Below are positions 1 through 4,757 of a stretch of 5,290 bases of DNA, in pieces. The DNA is taken from NCBI GenBank assembly GCA_051891195.1, contig JBJFEZ010000055.1, positions 1 to 5,290 of the forward strand, written 5' to 3'. The notes under the pieces are model-generated. The model searched no databases, was not told where the DNA came from, and saw nothing but the letters and a program-made list of their open reading frames with translations. The number at the start of each line of letters is the position of its first letter. The first letter of the stretch is position 1. The DNA is from CAG-273 sp051891195 (lineage in GTDB: Bacteria > Bacillota > Clostridia > TANB77 > CAG-508). Made by a program: the position numbers and the translations under genes.

Positions 1-226
1 TTCCTGTTATTATTGCATCTACTTGTGCATCTAATCCTTTTATTGCTGATATATCATTTCGTATCCCTTCTTGTGTTTTTTGGTCTGCCATTTTGGCTCT
101 TTCTATTAATCCATTTTCTCCGAACAGTGCAGTTATGGTTATTCCTGCTAATATTAGTAGCACCACTATAGTTACTACAAGTGCTATTAAAGTTATACCA
201 TTACTATTTTGTTTTTCTTTTGTCAT
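1..226 (-). CDS. Pilin-like protein, N-terminal part (runs off the window)
   Basis: This is a 75-codon open N-terminus that continues beyond the window edge; it is too short and partial for automatic calling but convincing. The protein begins MTKEKQNSNG and then has one strongly hydrophobic helix (about residues 11-33, ITLIALVVTIVVLLILAGI...), followed by a polar stretch with FGENGLIERA. This is the layout of type IV pilin/pseudopilin-like proteins: a short charged leader ending in Gly10, a possible prepilin-peptidase site after that Gly, and one membrane helix that anchors or packs the subunit. The usual Glu at position +5 of the mature protein is absent (Ala15), as I recall for a common clostridial subfamily. 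The ATG is supported by AAGGAGAG about 10 nt upstream. The C-terminal domain is not visible, so I cannot say whether it is a pilus subunit, a pseudopilin or another surface protein. The family assignment is by motif only. Confidence 0.72.
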   Translation of the reverse strand, partial: MTKEKQNSNGITLIALVVTIVVLLILAGITITALFGENGLIERAKMADQKTQEGIRNDISAIKGLDAQVDAIITG

Positions 227-415
227 TTTTATTTTCTCTCCTTAACTTTTTATTTTTATCTTTTTGTACTTATGTTATTATTGTAATTAGCCTTTACTTC
301 TTTTGCACTTTTATATACTTTTTCTTCGGCTAAATACTAATTTTAACAGTTTTCTTCTATTTAATACTCAATGTACTATATAAATGATTTTACTTTTCAT
401 CTTTTTTACTATCTC

Positions 416-444
416 ATTTTACATATATTTTTTTACTTTGTAAA
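416..444 (-). promoter_or_regulatory. Possible sigma-A promoter for the pilin-like gene
   Basis: On the minus strand TTTACA (439-444) and TAAAAT (416-421) are separated by exactly 17 bp; each differs from consensus by one base. It would leave a leader of roughly 180 nt before the pilin-like start. In such AT-rich DNA promoter-like matches are common, so this is only a candidate. Confidence 0.4.
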
Positions 445-527
445 TAGTTTTTACAAATTTTGGTATATTTACTTTTTTAATTGACAGCTCCTTATTTTTA
501 TTCTGTTACTTAAGCTTTCCATCTACT

Positions 528-547
528 TGGGTGATTTTGACAACACA
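528..547 (+). repeat. Left copy of a 20-bp inverted repeat
   Basis: TGGGTGATTTTGACAACACA on the plus strand matches 19 of 20 bases of the minus strand at 4783-4802 (G/A difference at 539). The match ends at the outer T and does not extend inward. The repeat has seven or more G/C bases in a very AT-rich window, which makes chance similarity unlikely. The copy lies about 26 bp beyond the rubredoxin terminator. It may be a terminal inverted repeat or a dispersed repeat of this genome. Confidence 0.6.
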
Positions 548-573
548 AATTATTGCTTGTAGTGTAATAGAGT

Positions 574-610
574 AAAAAATAGGAATAGTTTGCAACTATC
601 CCTATTTTTT
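574..610 (-). terminator. Intrinsic terminator of the fprA-rubredoxin operon
   Basis: Immediately after the rubredoxin stop codon, the minus-strand RNA can form a hairpin of about 17 bp: an A6-UAGG arm pairs with CCUA-U6, then a G-U wobble, then AUAGUU with AACUAU, around a 3-nt GCA loop. The A-tract and U-tract form the base of the stem, ending in a run of six U. The single wobble would be a C-A mismatch in RNA of the other strand, so the hairpin fits minus-strand transcription. Confidence 0.85.
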
Positions 611-748
611 CTATTCTTCAACTTTGCGGAACATATCTTTTCCTACTCCACATAGTGGACACACCCAATCTTCTGGTAAATCTTCAAATTTTACACCTTG
701 CTCTTGTTCATCATATATGTATCCACATACAGTACATTCATATTTCAT
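611..748 (-). CDS. Rubredoxin, short (45-residue) form
   Basis: This small cytoplasmic iron protein carries one Fe held by four cysteines and passes single electrons, here most likely to the flavodiiron protein encoded just upstream. The translation begins MKYECTVCGYIYDEQEQG and ends FRKVEE. The two metal-binding knuckles are CTVCGY (Cys5, Cys8) and CPLCG (Cys30, Cys33), and the conserved FEDLPEDWVCP core stands between them. Usual rubredoxins have about 52-54 residues; this one lacks roughly seven in the loop between the two CxxC pairs, much like the 45-residue rubredoxin known from Desulfovibrio desulfuricans. GGAGGTG lies 6 nt before the ATG, and its first base is the last base of the fprA stop codon, so translation is probably coupled to fprA. 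A strong terminator follows directly. The gene is complete and the identification is secure; the electron partner is inferred from position. Confidence 0.95.
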   Translation of the reverse strand: MKYECTVCGYIYDEQEQGVKFEDLPEDWVCPLCGVGKDMFRKVEE

Positions 749-754
749 ATTTTT

Positions 755-761
755 CACCTCC
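755..761 (-). promoter_or_regulatory. Rubredoxin ribosome binding site touching the fprA stop
   Basis: GGAGGTG is a full Shine-Dalgarno match, 6 nt from the rubredoxin ATG. Its first G is the last base of the fprA TAG stop codon, which fixes the rubredoxin start and suggests both genes are translated from one mRNA. Confidence 0.85.
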
Positions 762-1924
762 TAATTATTTTCTATTTCATTTACTAATTGCTGCATTCTT
801 TCTATAGTTTCATTGTTTATAGATGTTTTTATTGTTATAACAGGCTCATATACATGTATATCTTTCATGTCTTTTATTATGTCTAACATAAGTTTTGCTG
901 CCATTGGTGCCCAAGAGCCATTTTCTATTATTCCTATTTTTCTATTTTGATAATTTTTGTGTTTTAGGCGTCTTAAAAAAGTTTCTGTAGTTGGAAATAA
1001 GCCAGCGTCATATGTTGGTGATGCTATTATCATTTTATCATATCTAAATGCATCTTCTACAACCTCTGCCATATCTGTTCTTGATAAATCACTTACTACT
1101 ATTTTTCCTACATTCTTTTGTTTTAATAACTCTTCTAATTTTTCAATAGCTTTTTTAGTATTTCCGTGTATTGAGTTGTATGCAATTAACACTCCTTTAT
1201 CTTCTGGCTTATAGCTACTCCATACATCGTATTTATTTATATAATATTCTAAATTATCTTTTAAAATTGGTCCGTGTAATGGGCAAATAGTTTTTATATC
1301 TAATGTAGATGCCTTTTTTAATATTGCTTGTACTTGCATTCCATATTTTCCAACAATATTAAAGTAATACCTTCTTGCTTCACAAGCCCAATCTTCTTCA
1401 ATGTATAAAGCTCCAAATTTTCCAAAACCATCTGCTGAAAACAATACTTTTTCAGTTTGTTCATATGTAAACATTACTTCTGGCCAATGCACCATTGGTG
1501 CCATAAAAAATTGTAGTTTATGATGTCCAAGTTCTAGTATATCACCTTCTTGTACTACTATTAGTCTATTAGATAAATCTTTATTTATAAATTGCGCAAG
1601 CATATCTTTTGCTCTTTTACTTAATACAATTTTCATTTCAGAATATTTTTCTGTAATTATACTTATTCCTGCAGAATGGTCTGGTTCTAAGTGAGATACC
1701 ACAAGATAGTCTGGTTTTTTATTTTCTAATACCTTTTCTACATTTTGTAACCATTCATCTACCTTTCTTTTGTCCACGGTATCCATTATTACTGTTTTTT
1801 CGTCTTGTATTATATATGAATTATACGATATTCCATTTGGTATTAAGTATTGACTTTCAAATAAATCTAATGTTTTGTCATTTACACCTACATATTTTAT
1901 TTTATCTGTTATATTAATTTCCAT
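761..1924 (-). CDS. fprA: Class A flavodiiron protein (O2/NO reductase)
   Basis: This soluble enzyme reduces O2 to water and/or NO to N2O with electrons from rubredoxin, protecting anaerobes from oxygen or nitrosative stress. The 387 residues match the two-domain class A form. The N-terminal metallo-beta-lactamase-like domain (about 1-240) has all diiron ligands: HLEPDH (His78, Glu80, Asp82, His83), His146 in MVHWPE, Asp165 in SADGFG and His217 in CPLHGP. The C-terminal flavodoxin domain (about 244-387) has the FMN phosphate loop NSIHGNT (250-256), SPTYDAG (302-308) and ENGSWAP (334-340). There is no fused rubredoxin domain; rubredoxin is supplied by the next gene. The start is supported by AGGAAGG 7 nt upstream and by a near-consensus promoter. 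Family members differ in preference for O2 or NO, which the sequence does not settle; O2 is the more usual substrate assigned to clostridial enzymes. No clear PerR operator was found. Confidence 0.95.
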   Translation of the reverse strand: MEINITDKIKYVGVNDKTLDLFESQYLIPNGISYNSYIIQDEKTVIMDTVDKRKVDEWLQNVEKVLENKKPDYLVVSHLEPDHSAGISIITEKYSEMKIVLSKRAKDMLAQFINKDLSNRLIVVQEGDILELGHHKLQFFMAPMVHWPEVMFTYEQTEKVLFSADGFGKFGALYIEEDWACEARRYYFNIVGKYGMQVQAILKKASTLDIKTICPLHGPILKDNLEYYINKYDVWSSYKPEDKGVLIAYNSIHGNTKKAIEKLEELLKQKNVGKIVVSDLSRTDMAEVVEDAFRYDKMIIASPTYDAGLFPTTETFLRRLKHKNYQNRKIGIIENGSWAPMAAKLMLDIIKDMKDIHVYEPVITIKTSINNETIERMQQLVNEIENN

Positions 1925-1950
1925 TTATTTACCTTCCTTTATTAGCACTG

Positions 1951-1979
1951 AGTATATCACACATATTTTTTCTTTTCAA
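1951..1979 (-). promoter_or_regulatory. Strong sigma-A promoter of fprA-rubredoxin
   Basis: TTGAAA (1974-1979), a 17-bp spacer and TATACT (1951-1956), preceded by TGA to give an extended -10 (TGnTATACT), form a near-consensus vegetative promoter. Transcription would begin near 1944, giving a leader of about 20 nt that contains the AGGAAGG ribosome binding site. Its -35 box lies only about 40 bp from the stop codon of the recombinase gene. Confidence 0.8.
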
Positions 1980-2019
1980 TATGTTATATTATTTTATATG
2001 TAGTTATTTATAGTTCAAA

Positions 2020-2874
2020 CTAAGTATATTGCATAAGTGCAGATTCTAATTTATTATTAAATTTAAAATAAATAGCTATTTTTTTCTCTTCATACACTTC
2101 TATATAATCAATTAGTTCTGCTATAATACCTCTGTCTAATTTAGTTATATTTTTATGTACTTTAAAGCTTTCTATCCATTCGTTATTAGTATTTGTAATT
2201 TGTTTTTGATTTTCCTTCTGCTTGTCTAAATTTATAATAATTTCTTTTATTTTATTTATATCTTGTTCATATTTTTGTTTATAATTTAAATAATCTTCTT
2301 TTGTTATATATTCACTTTTCCAATCTTCATATAATGTTCTTTTAAAATTTGAAATTTTAGAAATTTCATTTTGTTTTTGTTCTATTATTTCATTTATTTT
2401 ATTCGGACAAATATCATTTTTTTCTATATTATTTATTTGTTTTAATAGTTTCTCAGTATCTATTAATAAATGAATATGTAAATTTATAGTTTGTAATACT
2501 GCATTTTCCAGTTCTTCTACTTTTAAAGTATGTTTTGTACATAAGTTATTTGATTTCTTTCTGTATGTACTACAAATGTAATATTCATATATACTGCCAC
2601 TTTTATTTGTACTACTCTTTTTGTTCATTGCTCTTTTGCAATCGCTACATCTTAAAAAACCAGCCCATATAGATAACTCTTTTGTTTTTTGAGATACCTT
2701 TGTATCTCTTTTATTTAATTCTTGTGCTTTTTTAAATGTTTCTTTATCAATAATTGGTATGTGCGTATTTTCTACTCTTACCCATTCCTCTTTTGGTACA
2801 GTTTCTACTTTATGTAGTTTATAACTTTTGGTTCTTCTTTTACCTTGAACTGTAGTGCCGGCAATATACCTCAT
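2020..2874 (-). CDS. Serine recombinase, C-terminal fragment (second frame)
   Basis: This 284-codon open frame holds the DNA-recognition half of the broken recombinase. From its first codons it shows the end of the recombinase domain (AGTTVQGKRRTKSYKLHK), then a zinc ribbon whose four cysteines are Cys76 and Cys79 (LRCSDCKR), Cys101 (YYICSTYR) and Cys112. A long Lys/Glu/Asn-rich, probably coiled-coil stretch follows (about 115-230), then a C-terminal segment ending LIDYIEVYEEKKIAIYFKFNN, typical of Tn916/Tn4451-type large recombinases. The nominal ATG lies 35 bp inside the upstream frame and has no Shine-Dalgarno sequence, so independent translation is unlikely. The fragment lacks all catalytic residues. 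A 5-2-5 palindrome (TAGTTCAAACTA) covers its stop codon. Confidence 0.75.
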   Translation of the reverse strand: MRYIAGTTVQGKRRTKSYKLHKVETVPKEEWVRVENTHIPIIDKETFKKAQELNKRDTKVSQKTKELSIWAGFLRCSDCKRAMNKKSSTNKSGSIYEYYICSTYRKKSNNLCTKHTLKVEELENAVLQTINLHIHLLIDTEKLLKQINNIEKNDICPNKINEIIEQKQNEISKISNFKRTLYEDWKSEYITKEDYLNYKQKYEQDINKIKEIIINLDKQKENQKQITNTNNEWIESFKVHKNITKLDRGIIAELIDYIEVYEEKKIAIYFKFNNKLESALMQYT

Positions 2875-3691
2875 TATTTAGAATGTTTCGTATTGTAGAA
2901 GGAGTCCAAGCATACATATTATCTTGGATTCCATAATTGTTATAATTCTGCCTTAGTTCTATTTTTTTATGCCCTGTAGGATTTAAAATTCCTAGATTAT
3001 TTAATCTGTGGCAAATGGCTATTTTTCCTAATCCCTCATTTACATTCCAACAAAATATTTTTCTTACTACGTCTGCTGCTACTTCATCTATTATTAATTT
3101 GTGTTTATCTTTTGGGTCTTTAATATATCCATATGCGCAAAATGCCCCTATGAACTCTCCTTTTTTCTTTTTTCCATTTAAAGATGTTCTAATTTTTATT
3201 GATGTATCTCGTGCGTATTCATCATTTATCAAATTTTTAAATGGCACCAAAATTGTATTTGTACTTGCTGGATTTTTAAAGCTATCTACTCCATCATTTA
3301 TTGCAATAAACCTTATATTAAATAATGGAAAAACTTGCTCTATGTAATTTCCTACCTCTATATAGTTTCTTCCTAGTCTTGATAAATCTTTTACTATAAC
3401 ACAATTAATATTTCCGTTTTTCATATCTTCTAGCAATCTTTGAAATGCAGGTCTGTTAAAATCTGTTCCAGTAAATCCGTCATCTATATAAGTGTCATAA
3501 ATTATTAAATCTTTGTGCTCTTGTGTGAACTCAGTTAATAATATTTTTTGACTAGTTATACTATTGCTTTCTTGTTTTTCTTGTCCATTATCGCTGTCTT
3601 CTTGCGAAAGTCTTATATACAATGCAACTGACCACATTTTGTTATTTTCAGTATTTTCATTAAAAGAATATTTGGATTTTCTTCCTGCCAT
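2840..3691 (-). CDS. Serine recombinase, N-terminal catalytic fragment (first frame)
   Basis: This frame of 283 codons holds the resolvase/invertase catalytic domain (about residues 20-170) and most of the following recombinase domain. The catalytic Ser29 sits in YIRLSQED with Arg27 beside it; DDGFTGTDFNRPAF (70-83) and KDLSRLGRNY (101-110, with Arg105 and Arg108) complete the active-site set, so nothing catalytic is missing. CAYGYIKDPKDKHKLIIDE to WTPSTIRNILNNEVY (about 185-276) is the recombinase domain. After Tyr276 the frame is wrong and ends seven residues later. Translation should start at the first ATG: AAGGGAG lies 12 nt upstream, a slightly long spacing, and the next Met (19) has no such site. 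The product would lack the zinc ribbon and coiled coil needed for att-site binding, so it is probably non-functional. The gene follows tnpW closely, apparently in one transcript. Confidence 0.8.
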   Translation of the reverse strand: MAGRKSKYSFNENTENNKMWSVALYIRLSQEDSDNGQEKQESNSITSQKILLTEFTQEHKDLIIYDTYIDDGFTGTDFNRPAFQRLLEDMKNGNINCVIVKDLSRLGRNYIEVGNYIEQVFPLFNIRFIAINDGVDSFKNPASTNTILVPFKNLINDEYARDTSIKIRTSLNGKKKKGEFIGAFCAYGYIKDPKDKHKLIIDEVAADVVRKIFCWNVNEGLGKIAICHRLNNLGILNPTGHKKIELRQNYNNYGIQDNMYAWTPSTIRNILNNEVYCRHYSSR

Positions 3692-3737
3692 TTAAGTTGT
3701 TTTCTCCCTTCTTAGAACAAATGAAAAGTTTACATTT

Positions 3738-3893
3738 CTACTTCATTTTTTGTTTTAAAATATTTAACATACATTCATTAAAGGTTTTATCATTTTCAGA
3801 ATATTTTATCTCTACAATTATGTCTCCAATTTTTAATGTATGTGGCATTTTTGTATTTTCTAAATATTCCCTTGTTTCTTCTTGATTTTTCAA
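3738..3893 (-). CDS. tnpW: TnpW-like small transposon-encoded protein, TTG start
   Basis: This 51-residue protein begins with TTG, which is why it escapes ATG-based calling. It reads (M)KNQEETREYLENTKMPHTLK, then IGDIIVEIKYSENDK and ends ILKQKMK. The pattern of a polar N-terminus, K-IG-x-x-x-x-V-x-I-x-(Y/F)-S-E-N, and a C-terminal amphipathic helix resembles the TnpW family, small proteins of unknown biochemical role encoded beside large serine recombinases in clostridial transposons. AAAGGGGATG, close to a full Shine-Dalgarno sequence, ends 8 nt from the TTG after its GGGG core, and the nearest upstream ATG in another frame stops after three codons. An internal ATG (codon 16) is an alternative start but has no binding site. 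The gene lies 46 bp upstream of the recombinase start. Family assignment is from remembered pattern and position, so it is moderate. Confidence 0.6.
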   Translation of the reverse strand: MKNQEETREYLENTKMPHTLKIGDIIVEIKYSENDKTFNECMLNILKQKMK

Positions 3894-3928
3894 CTTTTCA
3901 TCCCCTTTAGATGGTTTTATGTTTAAGT

Positions 3929-3957
3929 TTATTATTCCTTTAAAAGTTTTATGACAA
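3929..3957 (-). promoter_or_regulatory. Possible promoter of tnpW-recombinase
   Basis: TTGTCA (3952-3957) lies 17 bp from TAATAA (3929-3934) on the minus strand, upstream of the tnpW ribosome binding site. The -35 is good but the -10 is weak (three of six consensus bases). A second possibility uses TTAACA slightly upstream with CATAAA. The tnpW-recombinase pair needs a promoter here because a terminator lies just before it. Confidence 0.35.
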
Positions 3958-3997
3958 GATTGGCATTTCTGTTAAATTAATATTATTATTACGTAGC

Positions 3998-4035
3998 AAA
4001 AAATAACTAGAAATTAGTATTACACCAACTTCTAG
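3998..4035 (-). terminator. Intrinsic terminator of the acetyltransferase gene
   Basis: About 30 bp past the acetyltransferase stop, the minus-strand RNA forms a 29-nt hairpin (4007-4035): CUAGAA pairs with UUCUAG and the stem continues inward to 13 bp with several G-U wobbles and a 3-nt loop, followed by UUAUUUUUU. The wobbles would be A-C mismatches in plus-strand RNA, and the U-tract lies on the minus-strand side, so it serves minus-strand transcription. It separates the acetyltransferase from the mobile-element module. Confidence 0.85.
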
Positions 4036-4065
4036 CTTTTCTATAATATAATTTTAGAAATAATT

Positions 4066-4608
4066 TTAATCATTAAATTTTGAATATATTATTTTATTTT
4101 CTGCTTTTCCTGTTTTTTCATTTATTTTTCGTTTATGTAAAATTGCTTCTCTTGTAAATCCAACATTTTCTAGCATTTTTGATTTTATTTCTATTAATTC
4201 CTTATTTCCATCATAAAATTCAGAAATAAGTACATTCATATTCTTTTTATTAAATAAATAATTGCATATTTCTGTTAAAGCTTCTTCCATTAAACCTGTA
4301 TATACATAATCAAGAGCAATTCCAAATTTAAACTTACATATTTTATTTTGTTCAGATTTTTCAAATGCATTAAAAAATCCTAGTACTTCATTTGTTTCTT
4401 TATATTCAATTGCCCATATTAGTTCATTCATTTCATATTCTTTTATAAATGAAGATACCATTTTTTCAGTTTCAGCAATGCTTTTATGTATATTATACCC
4501 CATACAATCTACTAATTTAGTTTCAGTTGCTAGATATTTATGTACATCTTCTGCATCCTCCATTTTAAATTTTCTAATTACTAAATTTTTTGTCTCAAAA
4601 TTTTTCAT
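4066..4608 (-). CDS. GNAT-family acetyltransferase (RimJ/RimL-like), divergent
   Basis: This 180-residue soluble protein probably transfers an acetyl group from acetyl-CoA to an amine; the substrate cannot be told. The N-terminus (ETKNLVIRKFKMEDAEDVHKYL) is the usual opening of the Acetyltransf_3/RimJ-RimL group, and the length is typical. The central strand and helix (KFKFGIALDYVYTGLMEEALTEICNYLF, about 92-119) correspond to GNAT motif A, but the acetyl-CoA pyrophosphate loop (Q/R-x-x-G-x-G/A) is poorly kept as YVYTGLM. The later part, KSKMLENVGFTREAILHKR (about 142-160), matches the familiar x-EK-x-GF-x-x-EG-x-x-R segment. AGGAGGG stands 10 nt before the ATG, and a clear terminator follows. 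It is a single-gene unit between the penicillin-binding protein gene and the mobile-element module. It could be an antibiotic or protein N-acetyltransferase, or a degenerate member with altered CoA binding. Confidence 0.8.
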   Translation of the reverse strand: MKNFETKNLVIRKFKMEDAEDVHKYLATETKLVDCMGYNIHKSIAETEKMVSSFIKEYEMNELIWAIEYKETNEVLGFFNAFEKSEQNKICKFKFGIALDYVYTGLMEEALTEICNYLFNKKNMNVLISEFYDGNKELIEIKSKMLENVGFTREAILHKRKINEKTGKAENKIIYSKFND

Positions 4609-4649
4609 ACTAAATTATCCCTCCTAATATTGATAGTATATTATTTTTT

Positions 4650-4669
4650 ATTATAATGCATATGTATTA
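4650..4669 (-). promoter_or_regulatory. Probable -10 box with overlapping palindrome upstream of the GNAT gene
   Basis: A perfect TATAAT lies on the minus strand at 4650-4655, giving a leader of about 35 nt before the acetyltransferase ATG. No good -35 box stands 16-18 bp upstream. Overlapping it at 4654-4669 is the 16-bp near-palindrome TAATGCATATGTATTA (seven of eight base pairs symmetric), placed where an operator would block RNA polymerase. A second weak -10 (TATACT, 4635-4640) lies closer to the gene. Promoter function is inferred. Confidence 0.35.
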
Positions 4670-4757
4670 ATTTTTTTGTCGAAATTTGACACTTTATAAA
4701 ATTTTTTTACAATTTTTATCTATTTTTTATTAATTTAACTATTTGTTTTTGTTAAAA

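Larger units (their letters stand above)
227..573. other. Intergenic region between rubredoxin operon and pilin-like gene
   Basis: About 350 bp, very AT-rich, with no credible coding region on either strand. It holds a candidate promoter for the pilin-like gene and the left copy of the 20-bp inverted repeat. The long leader downstream of the candidate promoter lacks the conserved G-rich blocks I would expect of a cyclic-di-GMP riboswitch, and no tRNA or other structured RNA is evident. Confidence 0.6.
2020..3691 (-). pseudogene. Large serine recombinase broken by a +1 frameshift
   Basis: Two overlapping reading frames together encode one large serine recombinase of about 556 residues, a normal length for the family. 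The first frame reads ...ILNNEVY and then turns into CRHYSSR and a stop. The second frame continues the protein as AGTTVQGKRRTKSYK. Removing one base at about 2863 joins EVY directly to AGTTVQGK, as expected of the ILNNEVYxGxxVQGKR segment of these enzymes. A single-base insertion is therefore the simplest explanation. No slippery sequence typical of programmed frameshifting is seen, the junction is not a long homopolymer, and the second frame's ATG has no ribosome binding site. The intact enzyme would cut and rejoin DNA at short attachment sites to excise and insert the element. A sequencing error remains possible; otherwise the enzyme is inactive. Confidence 0.85.
2020..3893 (-). mobile_element. 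Remnant of a serine-recombinase mobile element (tnpW + recombinase)
   Basis: A small TnpW-like gene followed by a large serine recombinase is a pairing known from clostridial transposons and integrative elements of the Tn4451/Tn5397 kind. Here only this module is visible: no conjugation, replication or relaxase genes, and the recombinase is frameshifted. The limits given are those of the two genes. The true ends should lie between the acetyltransferase terminator and the tnpW start on one side, and in the roughly 40 bp between the recombinase stop and the fprA promoter on the other, unless the larger inverted repeats mark the ends. I found no convincing direct repeat that would mark attL/attR. 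It is probably an inactive remnant. Confidence 0.55.

Noticed and set aside
227..410. Riboswitch (for example cyclic-di-GMP) in the leader of the pilin-like gene
   Set aside because: Clostridial pilus genes can carry one, but the leader is almost all A/T and lacks the conserved G-rich blocks and stable stems.
486..573. Possible plus-strand peptide ending STWVILTTQIIACSVIE and a minus-strand peptide ending CVVKITQVDGKLK
   Set aside because: Both cross the 20-bp repeat but have no ribosome binding site or credible start; more likely chance translation of a non-coding repeat.
957..1214. Plus-strand open frame inside fprA
   Set aside because: It is antisense to a strongly conserved flavodoxin domain, has no ribosome binding site and no recognisable motif.
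1980..2020. PerR-type operator upstream of fprA
   Set aside because: Clostridial fprA genes can be under PerR control, but no good match to TTATAATnATTATAA is present near the promoter.
3015..3347. Plus-strand open frame of 110 codons inside the recombinase
   Set aside because: Shadow of the catalytic and recombinase domains on the other strand; Phe/Ser-rich composition typical of antisense AT-rich coding DNA.
3697..3885. Plus-strand open frame of 62 codons opposite the tnpW region
   Set aside because: It lies over the TnpW-like gene, which has a better ribosome binding site, family pattern and operon context.
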